Shown here in pieces: positions 1 to 8,644 of a stretch of DNA of 42,675 nucleotides. Source of the DNA: Clostridia bacterium. GTDB taxonomy: Bacteria > Bacillota > Clostridia > DSM-8532 > SZUA-474. Every line of letters starts with the position of its first letter. Position 1 is the first letter of the stretch. A program made the position numbers and the translations under genes. Location: NCBI GenBank assembly GCA_003251775.1, contig QKEK01000191.1:1-42675 (forward strand), written 5' to 3'. The notes under the pieces were generated by a model. That model was not told where the DNA came from, searched no databases, and saw only the letters and a program-made list of their open reading frames with translations.

Positions 1-1
1 G

Positions 2-442
2 ATTAATAATATTAACACTACAGATCCAGATGGAACTGTGACTTCAATTTCAGACGTTCCTTCTAATCATTGGGCATATAACTCTGTTACACATGCCATT
101 GCTCAAGGCTATATGACATATAAAGACTCATCATTTTTTTATCCTGATGCTATGGTAACACGTCAAGAGGTAGCACTTGAAATTTTTGAATGCTATAACA
201 AATATAGTGCCAATGATGTTAATCTAAGCGTATTAGAACGCTTTAACGACTGTGATGACATTGGAAATGGCTACGCTGATGTTATTAGAAATGACTACCG
301 CACTGCTTTAGCATATTTTGTATCAGCTGGAGTGCTTAATGGAACTGAGGACGGTATGCTTTTACCACAGGCAGAAGTAACCCGTGCTGAATTTGGTGTG
401 TTTCTTGCCAGAGTAATGAAAGGACTTGACCAATCAATCTAA
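2..442 (+). CDS. SLH-domain protein, 3' end (5' cut by window edge)
   Basis: The frame stays open through the first base of the window, so the GTG at 38 proposed by the ORF track is not a real start. This is the carboxy-terminal part of a longer protein. Two S-layer homology repeats are visible: one from DVPSNHWAYNSVTHAIAQGY to TRQEVALEIFE, and a more diverged one ending TRAEFGVFLARVMKGL. Known SLH domains bind pyruvylated secondary cell-wall polymers and anchor exported proteins to the Gram-positive wall, usually as three repeats, so a third repeat probably lies upstream. The gene is 39 bases upstream of a second SLH gene on the same strand, which suggests co-transcription. The function of the missing amino-terminal part cannot be told. 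Confidence 0.85.
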   Translation: MNNINTTDPDGTVTSISDVPSNHWAYNSVTHAIAQGYMTYKDSSFFYPDAMVTRQEVALEIFECYNKYSANDVNLSVLERFNDCDDIGNGYADVIRNDYRTALAYFVSAGVLNGTEDGMLLPQAEVTRAEFGVFLARVMKGLDQSI

Positions 443-481
443 AATGCATGACTATAAAAACTGGATATCGGAGGTGCTACA

Positions 482-2380
482 ATGAAAAAAATATTATCTT
501 ATTTGCTAATATTAAGCCTTGTTATTGTATTATTCCCTTCAACTGCACTATCTGCTGACAAAACCCTGACACTTACTGAGAACTGGCGTCTTACAAGTGA
601 TCTTGACCTAAATGTAAGTGATGGTGATATGTTAGCCATTGAAGGCTCAAATACCTATAACATAAATGAGATGGGGGGTATTCTGAAAAATACTGGTTCA
701 GGAACGGTATACCTAAAAAACACCCTAATTTATGCTCAGGGTGATGCTCCCGCAGATAATACACTAGCTGCACTTTCAAAGGCGTCACGAGTAATAGTAA
801 TCTCAAATCCAATAAAGGATGCAACAAGCTTGTCACTCCCAACAATTAATGGTTATACCATAAGTATAAAAACCTCAAGCAATACCTCAGTTATTCCAAC
901 TGATGGAACCATTGTACCTCCGTCCGATGAAACAACCGTAAGTATTGTATTAACTCTTACTGATAATAGTGGCAACAAGGCTGATACAAGGAGCCTTTCT
1001 GTAACTGTTCCGGCTAAAACCCCTCCTCCTGCTTCTACACCAACTCCTACACCTACACCCACTCCTACACCCACTCCTACACCCACTCCTACTCCCACTC
1101 CTACGCCCACTCCTACACCCACTCCTGCATCTACATATACTCCCGTCTCTACTCCTACACCTACTCCAAAACTAACACCAACTCCTACGCCCGTACCTAC
1201 TAAGACCCTCCTTCAAGCAGATGGAGCAGTAGAGATAAATTATACTCAATCAGACCGTGAGGTTAACCTTACACTATCTGACAGTAAAATTAAGGAGATT
1301 GTTAACAAAGCCGTGGATAAGGCAATACTCGACCTAACAAGTGTCACCGAAGCAACTGCGACAACCCTTCCTAAAGCAGTACTTACTGAAGCTGCAAATG
1401 CAGAGCTGGATGTTGAAATCCGCATGCCCAAAGGGTCATTTGCTATAAGCAAAAAAGCGGCAGAATCTGTATTTTCGCAGGTATCAGGTGATGATGTTCG
1501 CTTTAAGCTTGAGTTAGCTAACGAATCCTCCCTGACCTCAGCACAAATAGATGTAGTCAAGGATAATCCCGTTTATGATATTTCCATAACAACAGGTGAT
1601 AAATACATAAGCAATTTTGATGGAAGCATTACAATATCGCTTCCTTATACTCTAAAAGATGGAGAAGACCCAACTGGCGTAACCGTATGGTATCTAAACA
1701 ATGAAGGAGAGCTTCAGAAAATGCTCTGCACCTATGACAAAGCTACAGGGATGGCAACTTTTTCAACAACTCATCTATCCTATTATGTAGTGGGCTGGTC
1801 AAAAACAGAGGTCTGGCAGAATCCATTTACCGATGTACAGTCTACTGATTGGTATTACGAATCAGTAGCTTTTACCCAACAAAATGGTCTTATAAGCGGT
1901 ACTACAGCTTCAACCTTTAGCCCGCTTCTTCCAATGACTAGGTCTATGCTGGTTTCCATTTTATACAGATTAGAAGGTAGCCCTTCTAATGCAGATGCAA
2001 CAAAGTCATGTAGCTACACTGATGTAAAACAAGGCGAATGGTATACAGACGCTATTATTTGGGCTGATGCCAAGGGCATAGTCAAGGGCTACGGTAATGG
2101 TAAGTTTGGTACTAATGACGAAGTAACCCGTGAACAGGTGGCTGTCGCCTTCTACAGATATGCTAATTTCAAGAATTATGATTTAACAACAGAAGCAGAC
2201 CTGACAGCGTATACTGATGCTTCAAAAGTCAGTAGCTGGGCAAATACCGCTATGGTATGGGCTACCTCTAATAACCTAATAAGTGGTCATACAGCTACAA
2301 CTCTTGAACCATCAAAAACAGCTATACGTGCTGAAATTGCTGTTATACTTAAGAAATTCAAAGAAGACATAACGAAATAA
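482..2380 (+). CDS. Secreted S-layer homology (SLH) protein with Pro-Thr linker
   Basis: A 632-residue exported surface protein. The start ATG follows GGAGGTG at 8-base spacing. Residues 1-25 are a classic signal peptide ([18 protein letters not shown], cleavage near ALSA). After an unassigned segment of about 150 residues comes a Pro-Thr linker (about residues 181-238). Next is a region of about 200 residues ending in YNNEG-like and [12 protein letters not shown] motifs that often precede SLH repeats in clostridial proteins. Three SLH repeats close the protein (about residues 445-630), each with TR or IR + E signatures ([41 protein letters not shown]). Known SLH triplets bind the secondary cell-wall polymer, so this protein should sit on the cell surface. 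No catalytic domain is recognised. The linker is encoded by a near-perfect 12-bp tandem repeat. Confidence 0.92.
   Translation: MKKILSYLLILSLVIVLFPSTALSADKTLTLTENWRLTSDLDLNVSDGDMLAIEGSNTYNINEMGGILKNTGSGTVYLKNTLIYAQGDAPADNTLAALSKASRVIVISNPIKDATSLSLPTINGYTISIKTSSNTSVIPTDGTIVPPSDETTVSIVLTLTDNSGNKADTRSLSVTVPAKTPPPASTPTPTPTPTPTPTPTPTPTPTPTPTPTPTPASTYTPVSTPTPTPKLTPTPTPVPTKTLLQADGAVEINYTQSDREVNLTLSDSKIKEIVNKAVDKAILDLTSVTEATATTLPKAVLTEAANAELDVEIRMPKGSFAISKKAAESVFSQVSGDDVRFKLELANESSLTSAQIDVVKDNPVYDISITTGDKYISNFDGSITISLPYTLKDGEDPTGVTVWYLNNEGELQKMLCTYDKATGMATFSTTHLSYYVVGWSKTEVWQNPFTDVQSTDWYYESVAFTQQNGLISGTTASTFSPLLPMTRSMLVSILYRLEGSPSNADATKSCSYTDVKQGEWYTDAIIWADAKGIVKGYGNGKFGTNDEVTREQVAVAFYRYANFKNYDLTTEADLTAYTDASKVSSWANTAMVWATSNNLISGHTATTLEPSKTAIRAEIAVILKKFKEDITK
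1041..1128 (+). repeat. 12-bp tandem repeat encoding Pro-Thr linker
   Basis: About seven head-to-tail copies of a 12-mer close to ACTCCTACACCC encode alternating Thr-Pro. The repeat continues in degenerate form to about 1205. Because 12 is a multiple of three, slippage would lengthen or shorten the linker without breaking the frame. The antisense GVGVGV open frame in the ORF track is a shadow of it. Confidence 0.9.
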
Positions 2381-2382
2381 GA

Positions 2383-2443
2383 CAACAAGGTTCTTATGCT
2401 ATCAATACAGTCAAATAAAGCTGACAACATAAGAACCTTGTTG
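2383..2443 (+). terminator. Terminator-like hairpin (CAACAAGG repeat family)
   Basis: A perfect 16-bp inverted repeat, CAACAAGGTTCTTATG and its complement, is separated by 29 bases directly after the SLH gene stop. It can act as a terminator for the SLH genes, although the T-run after it is weak (GCTTTCAC). Its sequence recurs near 8561, 40052 and 41969. Confidence 0.7.
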
Positions 2444-2458
2444 CTTTCACAATAAATA

Positions 2459-2480
2459 GGGGATGCAACAAAGCATCCCC
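2459..2480 (-). terminator. Hairpin between convergent genes
   Basis: GGGGATGC and GCATCCCC form a perfect 8-bp stem with a 6-base loop. It lies downstream of the kinase gene on the minus strand. The following T content is weak, so termination is plausible rather than certain. Confidence 0.5.
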
Positions 2481-2547
2481 ACAACCTCTCACATCAAGAC
2501 GTATCTATCCTTATATAGTTGTTCTTCTCAAGAAATAATTTTTCTGC

Positions 2548-4110
2548 CTATTGAATTATATCTACACTATCCTCAAAATGCCCCAAAGGAGACAAATCTA
2601 TATTTTTCATACCAAATAAATCTAATGTCTTCAAGGAATTCAGTGATGCTAGTGGCGATATATCCTTTACATTAGTGCCACAAATTTGCAAATACTCAAG
2701 CTTTGATAAGTCTTCAAGTGGTGTCAAATCCTCAAAGAGATTGCAGTTAATCCTAAGAAAGGTTAGGGATTCCATATCCTTTAGTGGTGTCAAATCCGAA
2801 ATATGGTTGTAGGCAACACTAAGTTTCTGTAAATGAAGCTTTTCAATACCCCAAAGATCGGATATCTGTTGATATACAAGTGTTAATTCACTAAGATTAG
2901 GTAGTAAAGAAAGGTCTTCCAGAGAATCTACTGTACCACGTCTTAAATATTCTCCATTATATGCGAGAATGCTCTCAGCATAATTGTGCTGTAAGTCCTC
3001 ATAAACGATATACTCTTGCAAATCACCAATAATCTCAAGATAGTATACTTGGGACAACTCCTCCTTGCTTAAGTGTTCATTATTAGTTTTTCCTAATTCT
3101 TTTCGTACAGCCTGCTCGATTCTGTTATTCTTGAAAGTGATTTCTTCAATAGCTTGCTCAATTTGAATTGCTTTTAAGAATTCCTCCTCTTTGGCATAAG
3201 CATTTGATGGTATCGCAGTTTTGGGCTTATAAAACATTGCTTGTGTACTAAACAAGGTTATAGCAGCAACTATAATTACGCTAACCACAGCAAAATACCC
3301 TTTAAAGAAAGGAGTAATTTTTTTGCTAGTCATCTGCCTTTTGATTTCCTGTACATTTCTATATCTATCTTTAGGAGAGAACTCAGTACATTTATCAGCT
3401 ATTTTCTTTAATTTCAAAGGTAACTCACAAGTTTTGGATTTATCAAAGCTTCCAGTCATCAAATAGATTAGCAAGATTCCAAAAGCATAAATGTCGGTTT
3501 GCTGACTAGTTTGCTGATAACCAAACTGCTCTGGTGCGGCAGTCTGAAGTGTTCCCATATAAACAGTATCCTTGCTTGCCTCAAAATCATATCTTCTGGA
3601 TATATCAAAATCAATAACCCCAATTTTCCCATCTGGTCTCATAATTAGATTTTGTGGCTTAATATCTCGGTGAATGATTGGCGGACTCTGACTATGCAAA
3701 TACTCTAGCAGGTCACAAAGCTGGTTAGCCACAGTAAGGACGTCCGACCTTTGAACAGGTCCTTTTCCTAGTACAAGTGCTTCCAATGTCATGCCTTCAA
3801 AGTACTCCCTTATCATGTAAGTGTACCTATCATCCATATGCCACTTATATGCTTTAGGTATTGCCCAATGGCTTAATGAATATAGTAACTCCCATTCCAT
3901 TTTGCTCTGAGCAAGGTGTGTAATGGACACCTGCTTTAGAATATATTGTTTGTTTGACAGAATCTCCGAGACTACGTATACACATTTTGTATCTGAAAAG
4001 CTTAAACATGCTTTAACCTCGAAAAAGTCCAAGATAAATGAAGGTAACATTTCGTTACTATGTAGCTGATCCATATAGTAGGTAGCAAAATCCTTTTCAA
4101 CAGGCTGCAA
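2548..4110 (-). CDS. Membrane Ser/Thr protein kinase with C-terminal leucine-rich repeats
   Basis: A 520-residue protein with three parts. An amino-terminal Hanks-type kinase domain (about 30-265) has the ATP-binding lysine in YILKQV (K59), the catalytic loop HRDIKPQN (147-154), a metal-binding DFD in place of DFG (167-169) and AAPEQFG (191-197). One membrane segment follows (about 271-293). The outside part (about 400-520) has leucine-rich repeats of the form LTPLKDMESLTFLRINCN. The layout suggests a sensor whose LRR part binds something outside and whose kinase acts inside. The glycine-rich loop is unusual: where LGxGxFG is expected it reads LSFSDTKCVYVV, without glycines. The start is a TTG preceded by AAGGA. 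The gene stands alone behind a repeat-bearing upstream region. The substrate is unknown. Confidence 0.85.
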   Translation of the reverse strand: MQPVEKDFATYYMDQLHSNEMLPSFILDFFEVKACLSFSDTKCVYVVSEILSNKQYILKQVSITHLAQSKMEWELLYSLSHWAIPKAYKWHMDDRYTYMIREYFEGMTLEALVLGKGPVQRSDVLTVANQLCDLLEYLHSQSPPIIHRDIKPQNLIMRPDGKIGVIDFDISRRYDFEASKDTVYMGTLQTAAPEQFGYQQTSQQTDIYAFGILLIYLMTGSFDKSKTCELPLKLKKIADKCTEFSPKDRYRNVQEIKRQMTSKKITPFFKGYFAVVSVIIVAAITLFSTQAMFYKPKTAIPSNAYAKEEEFLKAIQIEQAIEEITFKNNRIEQAVRKELGKTNNEHLSKEELSQVYYLEIIGDLQEYIVYEDLQHNYAESILAYNGEYLRRGTVDSLEDLSLLPNLSELTLVYQQISDLWGIEKLHLQKLSVAYNHISDLTPLKDMESLTFLRINCNLFEDLTPLEDLSKLEYLQICGTNVKDISPLASLNSLKTLDLFGMKNIDLSPLGHFEDSVDIIQ

Positions 4111-4207
4111 ATTACATCATCCTTAATTTTCATCTATTTTACACCTATTATACTATTATGCTTTTGTAGTATCAAGTCATTTATGTTGCATATTTGAACG
4201 ACTTATT

Positions 4208-4392
4208 GGTTTATGTAGCAAGGCTTCACATAAGTGCTTAAAAGCTTTATTAGAAAAGTTGAAGTCTGAATAGTTACGGTTTATGTGACAAGTATTCACA
4301 TAAAAGCTTAAAAGCAACAGTGAAAATATGTATAAATTATTGTCTGAATAGTTACGCATATTTACACGATATTATATAAATGCTTAAAAGCT
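4208..4392. repeat. Direct repeats upstream of the kinase gene
   Basis: Two units of 70 and 78 bp begin GGTTTATGT, contain CACATAA and CTTAAAAGC, and end GTCTGAATAGTTAC. A third partial unit follows (to about 4392, sharing ATAAATGCTTAAAAGC). Each unit holds a short inverted repeat (TTATGTGACAAGTATTCACATAA). They fill the gap between ytxC and the kinase. A 60-residue minus-strand frame (4177-4359) is a by-product of the repeats. Confidence 0.75.
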
Positions 4393-4398
4393 ATGGAA

Positions 4399-4417
4399 AA
4401 GAACCTACAGGTTCTTC
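4399..4417 (-). terminator. Hairpin overlapping the ytxC stop codon
   Basis: On the minus strand AAGAACC TGTA GGTTCTT is followed by TTCC. The stem includes the last codons and stop of ytxC, an arrangement seen in compact intrinsic terminators. Confidence 0.6.
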
Positions 4418-5283
4418 TTACATAGATTGCAATTTGAGCAAAAGCTAATTCTTTTATCAAATACCTTTTTAATTGTATCCAATAGCTCAACATTTTTGAA
4501 TAGGTCAACATTGTGTATGATTATTTTTGTTGGTGCTAATGAAACAAGTGTACTAATTAACAAATCATCAAGATTAATTCTTTTTTCCTGCATTTCTAAC
4601 TCAAATTCTCTTACGCACTCCTTTGTAATATCCTTCCCATCCCCCGAATGCAGATGATACATACCTTCTGAATTCACTATTATATTAATAACCTCATATG
4701 CTGGCTCCTGCATTTCAATAAAGTATTTTAATAGCCTCAAAAATTCATTGTACTCTCTTTCAGTTAAGTACTGATCAACAGCTTTTTCTGCTACATACTC
4801 AAGATCCTCAATATACTCCTTAAGTCTAAAATTTATAAATCCATTTAAGATAAGACTATCCTCACTTTCAAAATACTCTACCAGCTTCTTGGCTATTTTG
4901 TTTTTTCTCTTTGTAAGCCCATTTTGCTTTATCTTATCTCCTTGCTCAACAATACAAAATGCCTTATTGATAATATCTTTTTTTTCTTTGTTTGTGAAAT
5001 AGCAGTAATTACTATTAATTACTCTTTCTAGTATTTTACTCTCATAGTTTTTTATAATAAATTCAGCAATCGCATTACACATGCGTAGTCTGAAGGATTT
5101 TTGAATTTTAATGTTAGTAAAATTGTTATTTCTTAATTTACAGACTATTGCTGTGCTATTGTTCTGTGGTATTTCATCTATATAGTAAGCCTTTTTTAGG
5201 GTTGTATATCCGTTGAATTCATTTTGAAGGAATGTTACCATTTCTTGAGCCTTGTTCTCTACACCGATACAAAATTCCTGCAT
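4405..5283 (-). CDS. ytxC: Putative sporulation protein YtxC
   Basis: The 292-residue protein matches the YtxC-like sporulation family, recognised from its overall pattern: a variable amino-terminal part, then RKNKIAKKLVEYFESED, and a carboxy-terminal stretch of the form ILNGFINFRLKEYIEDL leading to SLAPTKIIIHNVD. The molecular function of the family is not established; members are found in spore formers. The protein looks soluble, with no signal peptide or membrane segment. The start ATG has AAAGGAGTG upstream. A carboxy-terminal CSNCNLC cysteine cluster is visible and could bind a metal. The gene is monocistronic between repeat-rich gaps. The family call is confident, the role is not. Confidence 0.8.
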   Translation of the reverse strand: MQEFCIGVENKAQEMVTFLQNEFNGYTTLKKAYYIDEIPQNNSTAIVCKLRNNNFTNIKIQKSFRLRMCNAIAEFIIKNYESKILERVINSNYCYFTNKEKKDIINKAFCIVEQGDKIKQNGLTKRKNKIAKKLVEYFESEDSLILNGFINFRLKEYIEDLEYVAEKAVDQYLTEREYNEFLRLLKYFIEMQEPAYEVINIIVNSEGMYHLHSGDGKDITKECVREFELEMQEKRINLDDLLISTLVSLAPTKIIIHNVDLFKNVELLDTIKKVFDKRISFCSNCNLCKKNL

Positions 5284-5418
5284 TTGCTCACTCCTTTCAA
5301 ATAGTATTATATGTGTAATTAAAATGTTGTATGCAGTTACTCAAGTAAGTAAATTCTGTTAATGTGATAATTAATAATCTCTTTTTATACTTACTATATC
5401 TGTTTTACACATATTAAC

Positions 5419-5723
5419 TCCACCATGCATGGGGCACAAATAACCACTGCAAGCGGTATCCAAGCCATTTTGTCTTGGCGATTAAAAAAGCTTTTCTAAA
5501 TTCTTTATCAAATAGGAAGCTTTTTTAACGCTTACATACCTAAATTAATAGCAATTAAATAGCTTATAAAGACAACAGTGCTACTAACCGCTATAAGCAA
5601 TTGTATAGTATTATATGATTTTTTGAGATATATGGTGAAAGGAGATGTAATAATTTAAAAATTGCCAGGACGAAATGTCTTGGAAAGCGTTTACTAAGAC
5701 TATTTGTGCCATGGCATGGTGGA
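5419..5723. mobile_element. MITE-like element with ~65-bp imperfect terminal inverted repeats
   Basis: The left end TCCACCATGCATGGGGCACA, running on to CCAAGCCATTTTGTCTTGGCGATT, reappears inverted at the right end, which reads as TCCACCATGCCATGGCACAA from the other strand and continues to CCAAGACATTTCGTCCTGGCAATT. About three quarters of the ~65 bases match. The 305-bp interior has no open frame of useful length, so if mobile the element would depend on a transposase from elsewhere. A clear target-site duplication is not visible. The left part also contains a copy of the hairpin repeat described at 5472. The element fills most of the 5284-5784 gap. Confidence 0.7.
5472..5562 (+). repeat. Hairpin repeat S, copy 1
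   Basis: GTCTTGGCGATT is followed by a perfect 12-bp stem (TTAAAAAAGCTT / AAGCTTTTTTAA at 5482-5493 and 5517-5528), a loop containing TATCAAAT, and then CGCTTACATA. The same ordered blocks occur at 8311 and, inverted, at 37581-37675. Confidence 0.75.
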
Positions 5724-5784
5724 TATATGATATGATATAAACGGCATTTTTGCAGTTCTTTAAATAATCTTTATATATTCATAA

Positions 5785-7761
5785 TTATAGCTTTCCAGTA
5801 CTTAAATCACCTATAATATCATCAATATCAATTTCAGGTATATTAGTAATAATACAATCCAAAAACCAATCCATTGATAAAATTTGGTCTCTAGTGGCGT
5901 ACTCTCCTCTTTCAACCCTTAATTTCTTATCCTTGTCGTATATAGGTCCAGTAAAAACATTATACGCTTTACTAATTATTGCATTTTTAACCAACTCTAT
6001 CATTTTCTGAGTTTCAGAAGGTACTAAACTAGCGGAATAAAAGAAATCAATTATACCAGAATCCATTCCCCACCAGTAATTGATAACCTCTTTTTTATTC
6101 GAAAACATTGAATCAGTACTAGTTTTAATCTGCCCTGCCATAATACCTCTTATTATTTTTTCATAAAAAATGCCCCAATTCCAAACAGGTGATGCTAAAT
6201 ACTTTTCTGGTTCATATTCTCCCGTTATTGAATTTTTCTTTATAGTGTAAACGCCGTATTCCTGAGTAAAATTCTTATTTGCTAATGTCTTATGATGAGA
6301 GAGTATATCAGCACCCTTTTTAGACAAGGCTATGCTTTTTTCTTTTGAAATGTCTGAATCATCCCATTGCAAGGTCCATTCAACCATGATACGCACATCG
6401 GGGTTTACGGTTTTTGCACCCAGAGCAAACGCATTAATGCCGCTAATAACTTCTGGTATTGGAAAAGTAGCCAAATATCCAAGCTTATCTGTTTTAGTCA
6501 TAATCCCAGCTATAATACCCGATAAGAATCTTGTCTCATGTATTCTGCCGTAGTATGTATTAACATACTTAAAGGAGTGATTACCAGAACAATTATAAAA
6601 CCGTATTGATGGGTATTCTGTCGCAATTTTTAACGTAGCCTTAATCATTGCAGGATTGGTTGCAAAGATAACCTTATTCCCACTTTCAGCAAGTTTTTTA
6701 AGCTTCTCATAGTCATTTACCTTTTCAATAACCCCATCCACATACTGAGTCTTAACCTGCTTACCTAAAACGTTCTCTAGGTGAATTCTACCCATATCAT
6801 GTGCGTAAGTCCATGAAGAAAGCTTTGGATTTTTTGAGTATGCAAAGCCAACCTTTAGCTTATCATGCTTTATTATGTTTGTTATTTTCCCAAATATTCC
6901 AGAGACGTCCTCTTTATCGTCTGGTTCAGTCTGAACCTCAACCATACTATCACTTTCAAAATAAGTTAGCTCCGACATGAATCTCTTAAGAATAGGAGAA
7001 AGCTTTTCAGAGTCAATTTCCTTATCAACACCATAGACCTTTATATATTCAAGAAAAGCGTCTCCTGTGGTAATTGGAAGCTTGTCTCCTCCTAGCAATA
7101 CGTACGCCTTTTTGAAATTCAGATATACAGCACTTACGAAATACTTAAATCTTTCCCTATTATCACCCAAGAACATGCTAGAATTGGGCTTATAATCCTT
7201 AATTAGTTCCCAAAGAGTATTAAAGCAACCTTCCTTTGTAAACCAGATAGCATTAATCCCTGTCTTTTTATTAAAATCGATAAATTCATAGTATATTCTA
7301 ATATCCTTATTATCTTCATCATATTTTGGAACTAATCTAGTAACCTGTGCTGGGAAAGAGTATACATCTAGAAATTTAAGCACACTCACCCTCTTATTGC
7401 CTTCAACCACGTAATACCAATTTAGATACTCATATACCTTTATTGGCTCTCTTAAGCCTTCATGTTCTTGAATATACCAAACATTTTCCCATTTATATGC
7501 AAACTCAGTTGTCTCGCTAAGAATAGGCATAAAATTTCTTGCAAAAGAAATGCTTCTCATATATGTATATGTACCCTTTATTTTCGCTAAGGGAACCTCA
7601 ATTATATCTAAATCCTCCTCAGAAATTATATCAACATTTTTGACTATCCCCTCTAGAAAAGGAAGATACCCATTACGCCCCTGTGAGATGTACTTTGAGT
7701 ACTCCTTCATACCTTTTTTTCTTGCTATTAAATATTGACTAGATCCATTTTCCTGTTTCAT
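5785..7761 (-). CDS. Cytoplasmic ParB-like / BMP-family (PnrA-like) fusion protein
   Basis: 658 residues in two recognisable parts. Around residues 105-130, VYEYLNWYYVVEGNKRVSVL resembles the motif of ParB/sulfiredoxin-fold proteins (EGNKRVSVLK). From about residue 305 (LKVGFAYSKNPKLSSW) to about 600 the protein follows the basic membrane protein/PnrA fold of nucleoside-type ABC transporter binding proteins (FATNPAM, RFYNCSG, GIIAGIMTKTDKLGYL). Typical BMP proteins are lipoproteins of about 350 residues, but this one has no signal peptide or lipobox and should stay inside the cell. No permease or ATPase gene is nearby. Its start lies inside the end of the DUF402 gene (23-base overlap), so the two are probably translated together. 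Ligand and role are unknown. Confidence 0.75.
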   Translation of the reverse strand: MKQENGSSQYLIARKKGMKEYSKYISQGRNGYLPFLEGIVKNVDIISEEDLDIIEVPLAKIKGTYTYMRSISFARNFMPILSETTEFAYKWENVWYIQEHEGLREPIKVYEYLNWYYVVEGNKRVSVLKFLDVYSFPAQVTRLVPKYDEDNKDIRIYYEFIDFNKKTGINAIWFTKEGCFNTLWELIKDYKPNSSMFLGDNRERFKYFVSAVYLNFKKAYVLLGGDKLPITTGDAFLEYIKVYGVDKEIDSEKLSPILKRFMSELTYFESDSMVEVQTEPDDKEDVSGIFGKITNIIKHDKLKVGFAYSKNPKLSSWTYAHDMGRIHLENVLGKQVKTQYVDGVIEKVNDYEKLKKLAESGNKVIFATNPAMIKATLKIATEYPSIRFYNCSGNHSFKYVNTYYGRIHETRFLSGIIAGIMTKTDKLGYLATFPIPEVISGINAFALGAKTVNPDVRIMVEWTLQWDDSDISKEKSIALSKKGADILSHHKTLANKNFTQEYGVYTIKKNSITGEYEPEKYLASPVWNWGIFYEKIIRGIMAGQIKTSTDSMFSNKKEVINYWWGMDSGIIDFFYSASLVPSETQKMIELVKNAIISKAYNVFTGPIYDKDKKLRVERGEYATRDQILSMDWFLDCIITNIPEIDIDDIIGDLSTGKL

Positions 7762-8218
7762 TTTCTACAAGCCTTTCGATACCTAAAGAATTAATCCTTT
7801 TAAGTAATTTATCTAAGTTAAGCAAAGCATTTATTAAAATCTTATTGTCTATAATTCCGTTTTCAAGTGCCTCTGCTAATTCATCTAAATCAAGTATAAC
7901 TACCTTTCCATCTGGCATAATTTTTACATCTACTAAAAGATCAAAAACTCTGTATACATTCTCCTGCTTATCGTATATAACATTTATTACATCACAATAC
8001 CAATAGAGCAGTTGACCATTTTCATCCATAAATCTACTTATCTTATAGCCTTCTTTAAAAAAGGTGTATGAAATACCTTTGTAAAAATCCTTTCGAGGCT
8101 TTATGGGAACCCATTTTGTAATCCATAAACGATCATCTATATATACTAGCTCATCTCCTGAAATATCTATTGTCTCGTCAGGCACATACCTGATTCTGTA
8201 AAATTTAGGTTCTTTCAT
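7739..8218 (-). CDS. DUF402 (FomD/Ntdp-like) protein
   Basis: A 159-residue soluble protein of the DUF402 fold. It has the family's tryptophan/tyrosine-rich strand region (WVPIKPRKDFYKGISYTFF), the segment YWYCDVINV, and the acidic block VDVKIMPDGKVVILDLDEL that supplies metal ligands in the family. Characterised relatives hydrolyse nucleoside di- or triphosphates or act on related phosphate compounds. The substrate of this one cannot be inferred. The start ATG has CTGGAGGAGAGA directly upstream. It overlaps the start of the BMP-like gene by 23 bases, suggesting a two-gene operon. Confidence 0.75.
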   Translation of the reverse strand: MKEPKFYRIRYVPDETIDISGDELVYIDDRLWITKWVPIKPRKDFYKGISYTFFKEGYKISRFMDENGQLLYWYCDVINVIYDKQENVYRVFDLLVDVKIMPDGKVVILDLDELAEALENGIIDNKILINALLNLDKLLKRINSLGIERLVENETGKWI

Positions 8219-8310
8219 TCTCTCCTCCAGAGGGTGTGTTATTTAATGTTTTCGCATAGTTTCATATTTACACATAACCATAATTTAAGAAGGGCAATAT
8301 TTGCGTTATT

Positions 8311-8392
8311 GGCGATTAAAAAAGCTTTTTAAAACACGTTATCAAATCGGAAGAATTTTAAGCGCTTACATATTTAAAACAACGCAAAATAG
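8311..8392 (+). repeat. Hairpin repeat S, copy 2
   Basis: GGCGATTAAAAAAGCTTTTT is followed by TTATCAAATCGGAAG, GCGCTTACATA and CAACGCAAAATAG, in the same order as in copies 1 and 3. The stem is weaker here: only about six pairs remain next to the conserved flanks. Confidence 0.65.
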
Positions 8393-8560
8393 TGTAAAAT
8401 ATACAACAACGCAATTTATTTTATTTAAGCATGACTCTTATACACTGATATAAGAATTATGCTACAAAGGTACTGTTTGTTTCTGATAATTATATCATAT
8501 TCATATATACCCCACAATAATATCGATAAATAAAAAAATAAGAACCCTATGTTGTCATGG

Positions 8561-8603
8561 CTATCATAGATATCGGACAGTTTAAGAACATTGTTCATTT
8601 ACA
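8561..8603 (+). repeat. CTATCA...TTAAGAAC...TTGTT repeat (CAACAAGG family member)
   Basis: CTATCATAGATATCGGACAG followed by TTTAAGAACATTGTTCATTTACAC closely matches 40052-40094 and the distal half of the hairpin at 2383-2443. The proximal arm is degenerate here. Confidence 0.6.
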
Positions 8604-8624
8604 CAATAAAGACTATATGTAACA

Positions 8625-8644
8625 GGAGAACCCTAGGGTTCTCC
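8625..8644. terminator. Perfect 20-bp palindrome GGAGAACCCT/AGGGTTCTCC
   Basis: GGAGAACCCTAGGGTTCTCC is fully self-complementary. As RNA it would form a short, tight hairpin, but no long T-run follows on either strand. It shares the AAGAACC/GGTTCTT core with the ytxC terminator. Function uncertain. Confidence 0.4.

Noticed and set aside
853-1122. Antisense frame with GVGVGV repeats
   Set aside because: Complement of the Pro-Thr linker repeat; no ribosome binding site and no family.
4177-4359. 60-residue minus-strand ORF
   Set aside because: It lies wholly in the direct repeats upstream of the kinase; its repeated NRNYSD-like segments come from the DNA repeat and no ribosome binding site is seen.
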